Shown: positions 1 to 9,134, counted from the first letter of the stretch. The stretch: 9,239 nucleotides of DNA from Methylophilaceae bacterium (GCA_009926525.1 RFOR01000016.1:1-9239); one strand, 5' to 3'. Made by a program: numbers and translations. Notes: generated from the sequence alone by a model not told the origin.

Positions 1-1280
<1,280 letters not shown>

Positions 1281-1303
1281 CAATCTCACTTAACCTTCAT
1301 AAT

Positions 1304-1337
1304 GCCGTGCTATGCTGACGGCCTTTTTTATTTCTTT
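1304..1337 (+). terminator. Rho-independent terminator after pgm
   Basis: GCCGT at 1304-1308 pairs with ACGGC at 1318-1322. Inside, GC at 1309-1310 can pair with GC at 1314-1315 around a TAT loop, leaving a two-base bulge. The stem is followed by a T-rich run from 1324 (six Ts, then A and more Ts). It lies 24 bases after the pgm stop and 18 bases before the ycaO ATG, so it would end the pgm transcript. The stem is short, so partial read-through into ycaO is possible. Confidence 0.6.
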
Positions 1338-1354
1338 TGCTTGAAAGCCACGCG

Positions 1355-3112
1355 ATGCAAAACACTCCTAACACCAGCACAGAAACCTTTATTCCAAGCA
1401 AAGATGCTTCGCTTGAATATTCGATTAAAACGCTACAAGCCAAACTATTGGATATCGGCTTTCATGTAGAGGAGCGCTCATGGCTTAATGAAATCGAAGG
1501 CATTTGGTCTGTGCATGTGACGGACCGTGATTGCACACGCCTATTTAGTAATGGTAAAGGCGGATCGCAACTTGCAGCAAGAGCGAGTGCGCTTGGTGAA
1601 TACTTCGAGCGCCTCAGCACAAATTACTTTTGGACCCACTTTTACTTAGGCGAAGCCATTAGCAATCAAGATTATGTGCATTACCCAAATGAAAAATGGT
1701 TTACGGTCGCTGGCGATGCATGGCCTGATGGCTTGCTCAACAAAGAACTACATAAATTCTATAACCCAGAAGGCACAGTTTCAGCGACTAAGCTGATTGA
1801 TCTGAACTCAGGCAATGCCAAACGTGGTATTTGCGCTATTCCCTACACACGATTGCGGGACGATGAAGTTGCGTACTTTCCTGTGAATTTGATTGGTAAC
1901 CTTTATGTCAGTAATGGCATGTCTGCCGGCAATACGCTCAAAGAAGCCCGTACTCAAGCATTGGCGGAAATTTTTGAGCGCGACATTAAATACAAAATCA
2001 TTCGTGAAGGCATTTGCTTGCCAGATGTGCCTGAAGCAGTGATTAACCGTTACCCACGCATCGCCGCTGGCATTAGTGGCTTACGCGAAGCTGGATATGG
2101 CATTTTGGTAAAAGACGCATCATTGGGTGGCAAATACCCTGTCATGAATGTCACCCTATTACATCCAGAAGACCAGGGTTGTTTTGCAAGTTTTGGAGCA
2201 CATCCACGATTTGAAGTTGCGCTAGAGCGTGCATTAACAGAGCTATTACAAGGTCGCGCAATTGATGGCCTCAAGAACTTTGTTGCACCAGGTTTTGATA
2301 TGGAAGAAATCGCAGACTCACAAAACCTAGAAATCCACTTTGTAGACTCCAGCGGCGTGATTAGCTGGAACTTCCTGCGCGACACGCCAGATGTTGAGTT
2401 TGTGGATTGGAACTTTGGCACCACGACGGATGAGGACTATCAATGGTGCTGCGATACCATCCACGCGAGCGGTCACGACATTTACATTTCGGACTTCACG
2501 CATTTGGATGTGTATGCTTGCCGTATTTTTGTGCCGGGCATGTCAGAAATCTACCCTGTAGAAGAACTTGAGTGGGAAAACAACACTGTGGGCAACTTGG
2601 TCCGCCCAGGTTTGCTTCGCATACAAGATCTTAACCAAGAAGAAAGTGCAGAGCTACTGGAGACATTGCTTGACCTAGAGTTAGCAGATGAACTCCCCGT
2701 GACCACCTTAATTGGCCTTGCAGCTGACGCTGGAAGCGTTTGGGCTGATTTGCGGGTTGGTGAACTTAAAGCCTTATTGGGCTTAGCAGTGGGTAATACT
2801 GATGTGATTTTAGAAGGCTGCGATTGGATTAACCAATTTGGCGAGTTACCAGAAAAACGTGCACGCGTTTATCGGTGTATTGCAGACTTAGTCCAACTAC
2901 AAGAAATGGCTGAGATAGACCACACCGAGCCATTTAACGCCAATTTGGCACTTATGTACGGCGCAGAAACCTTACTACAGGCTCAGCAATTGCTTAGCCG
3001 TGAGTCTCGCTATTTTGGCCTAAATAATCTTGGTGCAAATATGGAAGGCAGCGAGATGCACAAGCAATTGTTATTGGCTTATCACAAGGTGAATACTAGA
3101 AAGGCAGTTTAA
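1355..3112 (+). CDS. ycaO: YcaO-family ATP-dependent protein, E. coli YcaO type
   Basis: 585-residue homologue of the E. coli stand-alone YcaO (about 586 aa), similar over its whole length from memory (TFIPSKDASLE near residue 11, NGKGG at 67-71, VSNGMSAGNT at 185-194, FASFGAHP at 277-284, VDWNF at 350-354). YcaO enzymes use ATP to activate backbone amides. E. coli YcaO has been linked genetically to RimO-dependent methylthiolation of ribosomal protein S12, but its reaction is not settled. ATP/Mg-binding acidic motifs are visible as GEYFER (E82, E85), AEIFER (E205, E208, R209) and ERALTELLQGR (291-301). The catalytic-type domain spans roughly 55-405. Residues 425-585 form a Leu/Ala-rich, probably helical region like the C-terminal domain of E. 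coli YcaO. I chose ATG 1355 (GAAAG at 1343-1347 as weak ribosome site) over in-frame TTG 1337, because the E. coli protein also starts close to the TFIP segment. No azole/thioamide peptide precursor or partner enzyme lies nearby. Confidence 0.93.
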   Translation: MQNTPNTSTETFIPSKDASLEYSIKTLQAKLLDIGFHVEERSWLNEIEGIWSVHVTDRDCTRLFSNGKGGSQLAARASALGEYFERLSTNYFWTHFYLGEAISNQDYVHYPNEKWFTVAGDAWPDGLLNKELHKFYNPEGTVSATKLIDLNSGNAKRGICAIPYTRLRDDEVAYFPVNLIGNLYVSNGMSAGNTLKEARTQALAEIFERDIKYKIIREGICLPDVPEAVINRYPRIAAGISGLREAGYGILVKDASLGGKYPVMNVTLLHPEDQGCFASFGAHPRFEVALERALTELLQGRAIDGLKNFVAPGFDMEEIADSQNLEIHFVDSSGVISWNFLRDTPDVEFVDWNFGTTTDEDYQWCCDTIHASGHDIYISDFTHLDVYACRIFVPGMSEIYPVEELEWENNTVGNLVRPGLLRIQDLNQEESAELLETLLDLELADELPVTTLIGLAADAGSVWADLRVGELKALLGLAVGNTDVILEGCDWINQFGELPEKRARVYRCIADLVQLQEMAEIDHTEPFNANLALMYGAETLLQAQQLLSRESRYFGLNNLGANMEGSEMHKQLLLAYHKVNTRKAV

Positions 3113-4511
3113 CCTGCGGTGCCGCACCTAAAATCACTGCTCTAAAAGCTTTCTGAATGCGCTTCAATGCGTCTTCCGAATCCGCCTCAAAACGCAGCAC
3201 AATGACAGGCGTGGTATTAGATGGCCGCATCAAACCAAAACCATCTGGATATTCCACACGTAAGCCGTCAATGGTAATGACTTCTGATGCGCCTTCAAAC
3301 TTGGCGGACTTTTGCAAAGCAGCAATCAGGGCATGTGGCTCGCCCTCTTGCATTTGAATGTGCTGTTCAGGCGTGCTCACACTATCAGGCAAGTTGTTTA
3401 ACGATTCGCTTGGATTAGCGACTTTGCTCAAAATCTCCAGTAAACGCGCCCCGGAATAAAGGCCATCGTCAAAACCATACCAGCGGCGGCCTTTGGCAGG
3501 GTTGGTGCTGTCGATGAAGTCATTAAAAAACACATGACCACTCATTTCGCCGGCTAAATTAGCACTGGTTTCTTTGATTTTGGCTTTGACTAGCGAATGG
3601 CCGGTTTTCCACATTAAAGGCCTGCCATTGCGGGCTTTAATCCATGGCGCAAGATTACGGGTGGATTTCACATCATAAATAATTGTCGCGCCTTGGTTAC
3701 GTTGCAATACTTCTTCAGCAAATAGCATTAATTGGCGGTCAGGGTAAATAATCTTACCGTCTTTGGTTACAACGCCCAAACGGTCAGCATCGCCATCAAA
3801 AGCCAAGCCTATCTCCGCGTCCCCTTTAGCTAAAGCTTTAATTAAGTCAGCTAAGTTTTCTGGCACCGATGGGTCGGGATGATGATTGGGGAAATGGCCA
3901 TCTACTTCGCAGAATAACTCTTGCACTGAACAACCTAGCGTTTCATAAAGCTTCCTCGCATAAGCTCCTGCAACCCCGTTGCCGCAATCCACAGCGATTT
4001 TCATAGGACGAGTCAATTTCACATCAGATGCGATTTTGGCGATGTAGGCAGATGCAATATCGTGATGACTTTCCGTACCTTCGCCGCACACCCCTATGAC
4101 CAAATCTTTCGCTTCTATCCGAGCGCGCAGAGTTTGTATGGTTTCGCCTGAGAGTGTTTCACCCGCCAACACCATCTTCAAGCCATTGTAATCTGGTGGG
4201 TTGTGGCTTCCTGTGACCATGACACCGCATGCCGTGCCTAGCTCATACGCCGCAAAATAGACCATAGGCGTAGCGACCATGCCAAGCTGAATTACATTAA
4301 CCCCAGCTTTACGGATACCGCGAGATAAAGCGCCCGCGAGTTCAGGGCCTGATAAACGACCGTCATAGCCTATACAGATGGCGCTTTGTTTTCTTGCCAG
4401 AGCTTCAGAACCAAGCGCATGCCCAATAGCCTCCACAATATCAGGCGTAAGAGTTTTACCCACGATGCCACGAATGTCGTAGGCCTTAAATATCTCTTTT
4501 GGGAGGTGCAT
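3096..4511 (-). CDS. algC: Phosphomannomutase/phosphoglucomutase (AlgC-like)
   Basis: 471-residue alpha-D-phosphohexomutase of the bacterial PMM/PGM group, close in length and motifs to Pseudomonas AlgC. It would interconvert mannose- or glucose-1-phosphate and the 6-phosphates, for GDP-mannose, lipopolysaccharide and exopolysaccharide precursors. Visible motifs: N-terminal FKAYDIRG (8-15), catalytic TGSHNP with phosphoserine Ser102 (100-105), Mg-binding DGDADR (239-244), sugar-specificity GEMSGH (321-326) and phosphate-binding RPSNTTP (429-435). All four active-site loops are intact. I chose ATG at 4511-4509, which follows the iscX TAG by two bases and suggests translational coupling. In-frame TTG at 4532 would extend into iscX, and GTG at 4514 overlaps its stop. 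The stop (TAG, 3098-3096) lies inside the 3' end of convergent ycaO. I cannot tell manB from algC naming by sequence alone. Confidence 0.95.
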   Translation of the reverse strand: MHLPKEIFKAYDIRGIVGKTLTPDIVEAIGHALGSEALARKQSAICIGYDGRLSGPELAGALSRGIRKAGVNVIQLGMVATPMVYFAAYELGTACGVMVTGSHNPPDYNGLKMVLAGETLSGETIQTLRARIEAKDLVIGVCGEGTESHHDIASAYIAKIASDVKLTRPMKIAVDCGNGVAGAYARKLYETLGCSVQELFCEVDGHFPNHHPDPSVPENLADLIKALAKGDAEIGLAFDGDADRLGVVTKDGKIIYPDRQLMLFAEEVLQRNQGATIIYDVKSTRNLAPWIKARNGRPLMWKTGHSLVKAKIKETSANLAGEMSGHVFFNDFIDSTNPAKGRRWYGFDDGLYSGARLLEILSKVANPSESLNNLPDSVSTPEQHIQMQEGEPHALIAALQKSAKFEGASEVITIDGLRVEYPDGFGLMRPSNTTPVIVLRFEADSEDALKRIQKAFRAVILGAAPQVKLPF

Positions 4512-4513
4512 CA

Positions 4514-4705
4514 CTAAACTTCGTCGATCCAAATTTGCTGAATAGCCTCTAATATTTTCTCATTACTATTATTAGGCTCATCATTAAACCCATCCAAAGC
4601 CATGACCCATGCATGTAAATCAGTAAAGCGGATCACCTTAGGGTCAATATCAGGATGTGCATCATATAAAGCCTCTGCAATTGATTGTACATCAGTCCAT
4701 TTCAT
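4514..4705 (-). CDS. iscX: IscX (YfhJ) iron-sulfur assembly accessory protein
   Basis: 63-residue acidic protein matching the IscX family (E. coli IscX is 66 aa) from end to end: MKWTD at the start, [24 protein letters not shown], and [15 protein letters not shown] at the end. IscX binds the cysteine desulfurase IscS and iron and modulates iron-sulfur cluster assembly on IscU. ATG at 4705-4703 is preceded by GAGAG about eight bases upstream. In most proteobacteria iscX is the last gene of the isc operon after fdx. Here it stands alone, as the first gene of a two-gene unit with the PMM/PGM mutase. A perfect TATAAT upstream (4747-4742) suggests it has its own promoter. Confidence 0.93.
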   Translation of the reverse strand: MKWTDVQSIAEALYDAHPDIDPKVIRFTDLHAWVMALDGFNDEPNNSNEKILEAIQQIWIDEV

Positions 4706-4741
4706 TTTACTGCTCTCAAAAATTATTCAACATTAGCTTGA

Positions 4742-4747
4742 ATTATA
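4742..4747 (-). promoter_or_regulatory. Candidate -10 box of the iscX-algC promoter
   Basis: Read on the minus strand, 4747-4742 is a perfect TATAAT, about 37 bases upstream of the iscX ATG, giving a predicted transcript start near 4734-4736 and a leader of about 30 bases. No good -35 hexamer sits at 16-18 bases. A TTGACC occurs at 4765-4760 but is only 12 bases away, too close for a standard sigma-70 promoter, so an activator may be involved or the match is chance. Confidence 0.45.
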
Positions 4748-4762
4748 CCGCCTAGATGCGGT
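4747..4762. promoter_or_regulatory. Palindrome in the iscX/glyA divergent promoter region
   Basis: ACCGC (4747-4751) and GCGGT (4758-4762) are perfect inverted arms around a six-base centre CTAGAT. The arms directly abut the minus-strand TATAAT, so a bound regulator would occlude the iscX promoter. No T-run follows on either strand, so it is not a terminator. It does not fit the IscR type 1 or type 2 patterns that I know. Operator function is inference from position and symmetry only. Confidence 0.3.
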
Positions 4763-4838
4763 CAACAGTAGGGGTCAATTCACGCCCAATATGATAAAAT
4801 GTTGTAATTATTTTTTTAAGCCTTCGAGAAAGTGACTT

Positions 4839-6086
4839 ATGTTTAGCCGAGCAAAAACGTTGAGTGTTGTAGATCCTGAATTAGCGAAATATCTAGAACT
4901 TGAGCGCGTTCGCCAAGACGAACATATTGAATTGATTGCTTCTGAAAATTACACCAGCCCTGCTGTGATGGAAGTGCAAGGCTCACAACTCACGAACAAA
5001 TACGCTGAAGGCTATCCAGGTAAACGCTTTTATGGCGGCTGCGAGTACGTTGACCAAGTAGAACAATTGGCGATTGACCGTATCAAAAAATTATATGGTG
5101 CTGAATATGCTAACGTTCAACCGCATTCAGGCTCACAAGCTAACCAAGCGGTTTACTTTTCTATTTTAAAACCTGGTGACACCATTATGGGGATGAATTT
5201 GGGTCATGGCGGCCATTTAACCCACGGCTCACCAGCCAATCTTTCTGGTAAATTATTCAACATCGTGCCTTATGGCTTAAACGACAAAGAAGAAATCGAT
5301 TACGACGAAATGGAACGCATTGCGATTGAATGCAAACCAAAACTATTGATTGGCGGCGCATCGGCTTATGCGCTTCGTTTCGACTGGGAACGCATGGCAG
5401 CGATTGCCAAAAAAGTTGGCGCTTATTTTATGGTGGACATGGCCCATTACTCAGGCTTGATTGCTGGTGGCGTTTATCCAAACCCAGTGCCTCACGCTGA
5501 CTTTGTGACTTCAACGACACACAAAACATTACGCGGCCCACGCGGCGGTATTATTTTAGCCAAAGCTGAATTTGAGAAATCAATCAACTCCTATGTTTTC
5601 CCTGGCTTACAAGGCGGCCCGTTGATGCATGTGATTGCGGGCAAGGCAGTGGCATTCTTAGAAGCCTTGCAACCAGAATTCAAAACGTATCAAGCACAAG
5701 TGTTAAAAAATGCGAGCGTCATGGCAGAGGAGCTAGCAAAACGCGGTTTACGTATTATCTCTGGCCGCACAGAGTCTCACGTGTTCTTGGTGGATTTACG
5801 TCCTAAAGGCTTAACAGGTAAAGCGGCAGATGCGGCTTTGGGTTTAGCGCACATTACTGTGAATAAAAACTCTATCCCAAACGATCCAGAAAGCCCATTC
5901 GTGACTTCTGGCATTCGTATTGGCTCACCAGCGATTACCACACGCGGCTTTAAAGAAGAGGAAGCGAGACAAGTGGCCAATTTGATTGCTGATGTATTAG
6001 ATAATCCAACAGATGAAGCCGTGATTGCTGCAACTAAAGCGAAAGTGCATGCGTTGACATCACAATTCCCTGTTTATGGTGCCTAA
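4839..6086 (+). CDS. glyA: Serine hydroxymethyltransferase
   Basis: 415-residue PLP enzyme (E. coli GlyA is 417 aa) that interconverts serine plus tetrahydrofolate with glycine plus 5,10-methylene-tetrahydrofolate in the cytoplasm. It is the main one-carbon source and a central C1 step in methylotrophs. Motifs: [10 protein letters not shown] (31-40), [15 protein letters not shown] (53-67), HSGSQAN (96-102), VDMAHYSGL (199-207) with the PLP-contacting Asp200 and His203, and [13 protein letters not shown] (225-237) with the Schiff-base Lys229, the same number as in E. coli. ATG 4839 has GAGAAAG upstream at 4826-4832. It heads a run of co-directional genes, with nrdR only seven bases after its TAA. 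I found no convincing sigma-70 promoter or glycine/THF riboswitch in the 133-base upstream gap. Confidence 0.98.
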   Translation: MFSRAKTLSVVDPELAKYLELERVRQDEHIELIASENYTSPAVMEVQGSQLTNKYAEGYPGKRFYGGCEYVDQVEQLAIDRIKKLYGAEYANVQPHSGSQANQAVYFSILKPGDTIMGMNLGHGGHLTHGSPANLSGKLFNIVPYGLNDKEEIDYDEMERIAIECKPKLLIGGASAYALRFDWERMAAIAKKVGAYFMVDMAHYSGLIAGGVYPNPVPHADFVTSTTHKTLRGPRGGIILAKAEFEKSINSYVFPGLQGGPLMHVIAGKAVAFLEALQPEFKTYQAQVLKNASVMAEELAKRGLRIISGRTESHVFLVDLRPKGLTGKAADAALGLAHITVNKNSIPNDPESPFVTSGIRIGSPAITTRGFKEEEARQVANLIADVLDNPTDEAVIAATKAKVHALTSQFPVYGA

Positions 6087-6093
6087 TACTTAG

Positions 6094-6555
6094 ATGAAAT
6101 GCCCTTTTTGCAGCGCTGATGACACACAAGTGATTGATTCACGCGTGAACGACGAAGGCAATTCCATTCGTCGTCGTCGTCGCTGCGCTGATTGTGACAA
6201 ACGCTTTACTACCTATGAAACCGCTGAACTTCATTTGCCACAAGTGGTTAAGCAAAATGGCAATCGTGAAGAGTTTAGCCGAGAAAAGTTGCGTAGTTCA
6301 TTTACACGCGCACTTCACAAGCGACCAGTCCCAACTGAGTATGTGGATAGAGCGATTGAGCACATCGTGCAAAAGATACTTGGCCAAGGCGAACGCGAAA
6401 TCATGGCACGCGTATTGGGCCAGAGCGTAATGCAAGAGCTTAAAGCTATGGATAAAGTAGCTTATATTCGCTTTGCATCGGTTTATCGTAGCTTTCAAGA
6501 CGTGGATGATTTTAATGACGTAATTCGCGACCTTGACGGTCCCAAAAAGCAGTAA
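6094..6555 (+). CDS. nrdR: Transcriptional repressor NrdR
   Basis: 153-residue, full-length NrdR, the ATP/dATP-sensing repressor of ribonucleotide reductase operons. The N-terminal zinc ribbon has CPFC (Cys3, Cys6) and CADC (Cys31, Cys34), with the DNA-contacting arginine run RRRRR at 26-30, encoded partly by a CGT repeat at 6169-6180. An ATP-cone domain follows at about 49-139 ([16 protein letters not shown], then [14 protein letters not shown]). It starts seven bases after glyA with only a poor ribosome site, consistent with translation coupled to glyA. The glyA-nrdR pairing is common in betaproteobacteria. No NrdR-box pair is recognisable in the window, so its targets are probably elsewhere or just beyond the right edge. 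Confidence 0.97.
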   Translation: MKCPFCSADDTQVIDSRVNDEGNSIRRRRRCADCDKRFTTYETAELHLPQVVKQNGNREEFSREKLRSSFTRALHKRPVPTEYVDRAIEHIVQKILGQGEREIMARVLGQSVMQELKAMDKVAYIRFASVYRSFQDVDDFNDVIRDLDGPKKQ

Positions 6556-6595
6556 ATCTTAAAACATCGCCTTTAAAAATTAAACGAGGTCTTTG

Positions 6596-7003
6596 ATGAG
6601 CACTTCAACAGAACAAAACGACGTAACCCGCATTTTTGTGACCCTTGCCTGGGTTTCGGCTGGAGTGGCTGTGGTGGCGACTATCGTTTTTTTTGCTTGG
6701 TGGGGCTTGAAAGACCGCATCGCATTTGGCAATCAGAAATTTGAGCAAGTCGCTTGGATTACCGCTGCTAGTAGCACAGAGAAATCCTGCCATCGCGGCG
6801 ACATGGCTTACGACCTTCAACAACACGTGTTGCAAGCTGGCATCACTCGCGAAGCCGCCACTTCATTACTTGGCCGCCCAAGCTGGGAAGAAACCGGTCA
6901 AATGGAATATGATTTAGGCAACTGCATGCATGTAATTCACGGACTTCGTTTATTCTTTAACGAAAACAATCAACTCACGCACAGCCGTATCGTGCAACAC
7001 TAA
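6596..7003 (+). CDS. Single-pass membrane protein with BamE/SmpA-like periplasmic domain, unknown function
   Basis: 135-residue protein I cannot name. ATG 6596 has a good GAGG at 6586-6589 with six-base spacing, so I prefer it to the TTG one codon upstream. Residues 13-36 form one strong hydrophobic helix (VTLAWVSAGVAVVATIVFFAWW), preceded by a short hydrophilic tail and followed by KDR, so the orientation is uncertain. The rest has a pattern I associate with the BamE/SmpA-like fold: RGDMAYDL (67-74), AGITREAATSLLGRPSW (81-97), an MEYDLGNC strand (103-110) and LRLFFNENNQLTHSRIV (117-133). That fold assignment is weak, profile-by-eye inference. Cys65 and Cys110 could form a disulfide if the domain is periplasmic. 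It lacks a lipobox, so it is not a BamE lipoprotein. It sits 40 bases after nrdR and 52 before ribD in the same run. Confidence 0.75.
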   Translation: MSTSTEQNDVTRIFVTLAWVSAGVAVVATIVFFAWWGLKDRIAFGNQKFEQVAWITAASSTEKSCHRGDMAYDLQQHVLQAGITREAATSLLGRPSWEETGQMEYDLGNCMHVIHGLRLFFNENNQLTHSRIVQH

Positions 7004-7055
7004 GCGATGAATGTCAGTTAATAAGCGCCAATCAATGAATGCAAGGTAATCCATC

Positions 7056-8162
7056 ATGTTTACCAACGCCGACCATGAATACATGAGCCTTGCCCTACTT
7101 TTGGCTGAACGAGGTTTATATACCACTACTCCCAATCCCCTTGTCGGCTGCGTGCTTGTTAACCACGGTCAAATCATCGGTCAAGGCGCGCATTTAAAAG
7201 CGGGTGAACCACACGCTGAAATTATGGCATTGCGCGATGCTGAAGCAAAATTTCCAAATCTTATTCAAGGCGCTGACGCTTATGTCACGCTAGAACCTTG
7301 CTGTCATTTTGGACGAACCCCGCCATGCACTGACGCTTTAATTAAAGCGGGTGTTAATCGCGTGATTGTCGCCATGCAAGACCCTAATCCGCAAGTAGCT
7401 GGCAATGGCTTGGCGAAGTTGGCTGCTGCTGGCATTGAGACTCATCACGGACTAATGGAAGCGCAAGCTAGAGAGCTCAATGCAGGCTTTATTTCACGTA
7501 TGACTCAAAAGAGACCTTTTGTACGTGTCAAAATCGCAGCCAGTCTTGACGGCAAGACAGCGCTCGCCAACGGTGAAAGCAAATGGATTACTGGTGAAGC
7601 CGCAAGGAAAGATGTGCAGCATTGGCGCGCTAGATCTTGTGCAATATTAACGGGCATAGGCACAGTGCTTGCAGATCACCCTAAAATGAATGTTCGCCAT
7701 ATTCCCAATGCACGTCAGCCACTTCGCGTTGTGGTGGATAGCCAATTACGCATCTCTCCTCAAGCTGAAATCTTGGCTGGCGGCAACACGCTAATTGCCT
7801 ATGTTTCAGATGTAGAAAGAAAAGCTGAAGCTTTAAGCAAATCTGGCGCCGAGTTAATAAAAGTTGAATCTAGCGAGGGAAAAGTATGCCTCAAACAGCT
7901 TTTAAGCCACCTTGCAGAGCGCGGGATAAATGAAGTAATGGTTGAGGCTGGCCAGACCTTAAACGGAGCGTTATTAACGCTAAATTTAGTAGACGAGTTT
8001 GTGTTTTACTACGCACCGACTTTATTAGGCTCAAATGCGCGCGGCATGGTCGCCATTCCCGCCCTGGAAAGCATGCAAAACCGCACAGAACTATGTCTTA
8101 TAGAGGTGCGCCAGTTCGGCCAAGACATTCGCGTAAGAGCTAAACCCATTAGTAAGACATAA
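7056..8162 (+). CDS. ribD: Bifunctional riboflavin biosynthesis protein RibD (deaminase/reductase)
   Basis: 368-residue two-domain enzyme, normal length for RibD, catalysing deamination of diaminohydroxyphosphoribosylaminopyrimidine and then NADPH reduction of the ribose side chain. The N-terminal cytidine-deaminase-like domain (1-145) has TPNPLVGCV (25-33), catalytic/zinc HAE (His53, Glu55) and PCCHFGRTPPC with zinc Cys82 and Cys91. The reductase domain (about 153-365) has RPFVRVKIAASLDGKTA (153-169), SKWITG (175-180), AILTGIGTVLADHP (196-209) and an EAGQTLNGALL segment near its end. Start ATG 7056 has AAGG at 7043-7046. Many betaproteobacteria place ribE, ribBA or ribH right after ribD; here a TatD-family gene follows after 23 bases instead. 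No FMN riboswitch is visible upstream. Confidence 0.97.
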   Translation: MFTNADHEYMSLALLLAERGLYTTTPNPLVGCVLVNHGQIIGQGAHLKAGEPHAEIMALRDAEAKFPNLIQGADAYVTLEPCCHFGRTPPCTDALIKAGVNRVIVAMQDPNPQVAGNGLAKLAAAGIETHHGLMEAQARELNAGFISRMTQKRPFVRVKIAASLDGKTALANGESKWITGEAARKDVQHWRARSCAILTGIGTVLADHPKMNVRHIPNARQPLRVVVDSQLRISPQAEILAGGNTLIAYVSDVERKAEALSKSGAELIKVESSEGKVCLKQLLSHLAERGINEVMVEAGQTLNGALLTLNLVDEFVFYYAPTLLGSNARGMVAIPALESMQNRTELCLIEVRQFGQDIRVRAKPISKT

Positions 8163-8185
8163 ACCCTACCTGAGAATCAAACAAT

Positions 8186-9001
8186 ATGGTGCTCATCGAT
8201 ACTCACTGCCACCTTGATGCTGCCGAATTCGATGCAGACCGTGAAAACGTTATTCAGGACGCCTTAAACAACAATATTCAAATGATGGTCGTACCTGCAG
8301 TCCATCGCAGTAACTTTGACGCCGTGACAAATCTTGCTCAAAGCCATGCCTGTTGCGCTCATGCCCTGGGAATCCACCCCATGTATGTTGCAAAATCAGA
8401 TTCAGCAGATTTAGAATTTTTAGCCCAAGAAGTTGCCAAACAAATGCAAAGCGATTATCCGCCAGTCGCCATCGGCGAGATCGGGCTTGATTTTTTTATT
8501 GCGGATTACGACAAGGCATTGCAAGAACATTACTTTGTGGAGCAGCTCAAAATCGCCAAACAATACGATTTGCCCGTGATATTGCATGTTAGACGCTCCA
8601 TCGATGATATTTTGAAGCATTTACGTCAACATAAAGTGCGTGGCGGCATTGCTCATGCGTTTAATGGAAGTCGTCAGCAAGCGGATGCTTTTATTGATCT
8701 AGGATTTAAATTAGGGTTCGGCGGTGCGCTTACTTACCCTCGCGCTTTAAAAATTCGTGAGCTCATTTCAACGCTCCCGCTTGAATCTGTCGTACTTGAA
8801 ACTGATGCACCAGATATTCCGCCAGAATGGCTAAAAAATGACAAAAGAAACAGCCCAAATCAATTATCAAATATTTCACAAATTATCGCCTCGCTAAGGC
8901 ATATAAATCACTCGCAAGTAACTGAAATTACTACGAACAATGCACTAGAAATTCTGCCAAATTTAGCAAAGTTATTCACACGACCTCAAGTAATGCATTA
9001 A
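8186..9001 (+). CDS. yjjV: TatD-family metal-dependent hydrolase (YjjV type)
   Basis: 271-residue TIM-barrel hydrolase of the TatD DNase family (usual length 255-270). The metal ligands are all present: DTHCHLD with His7 and His9, GEIGLDF with Glu98, ILHVRR with His134, AHAFNGS with His157, and ETDAPD with Asp207. The stretches YDLPVILHVRR (127-137) and GGALTYPRALKIREL (179-193) resemble E. coli YjjV more than TatD itself. Members of the family are reported as 3'-5' exonucleases or deoxyribonucleases; the role of the YjjV branch is less clear. ATG 8186 has a weak GAGAA upstream, 23 bases after ribD, so it is probably the last gene of the glyA-to-tatD run. No convincing terminator hairpin follows. 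Confidence 0.92.
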   Translation: MVLIDTHCHLDAAEFDADRENVIQDALNNNIQMMVVPAVHRSNFDAVTNLAQSHACCAHALGIHPMYVAKSDSADLEFLAQEVAKQMQSDYPPVAIGEIGLDFFIADYDKALQEHYFVEQLKIAKQYDLPVILHVRRSIDDILKHLRQHKVRGGIAHAFNGSRQQADAFIDLGFKLGFGGALTYPRALKIRELISTLPLESVVLETDAPDIPPEWLKNDKRNSPNQLSNISQIIASLRHINHSQVTEITTNNALEILPNLAKLFTRPQVMH

Positions 9002-9134
9002 CAAATGTTAAATACCCTTAAGAATCAACACGCGTCTAGCAAGTTACTGTTTTATATGGTAAAAATAGAAGATTAAAAATTAAGCGTTTAAAGAAAACCT
9101 ATATAGAATCGTGAGTTAGACTTTCAAATCACAG
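9002..9134. other. AT-rich non-coding stretch after tatD
   Basis: No open reading frame, RNA gene or clear terminator was found here. An AT-rich -10-like TAGAAT sits at 9104-9109 with a poor -35-like TTAAGC at 9080-9085 (18-base spacing), a weak promoter candidate for the gene beyond the right edge. An 8-bp palindrome CTATATAG overlaps it at 9099-9106. Confidence 0.4.

Noticed and set aside
1337..1354. TTG start adding six residues to YcaO
   Set aside because: Falls in the T-run after the terminator hairpin and lacks a ribosome site; ATG 1355 better fits the family N-terminus.
2050..2424. 124-codon minus-strand reading frame within ycaO
   Set aside because: Antisense shadow of conserved YcaO motifs; composition and motifs do not look like a protein.
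4771..4800. Plus-strand sigma-70 promoter for glyA (TATGAT 4790-4795 or TAAAAT 4795-4800)
   Set aside because: No acceptable -35 at 16-18 bases for either hexamer; a promoter must exist in this gap but I cannot place it.
6194..6498. Short reading frames on both strands inside nrdR
   Set aside because: Fully overlapped by an intact, strongly conserved NrdR; no supporting motifs.
9099..9106. CTATATAG palindrome as an NrdR box
   Set aside because: The NrdR-box core that I know is two bases longer (C-W-ATATAT-W-G type) and usually occurs as a pair; the flanks do not match and no second copy is present.
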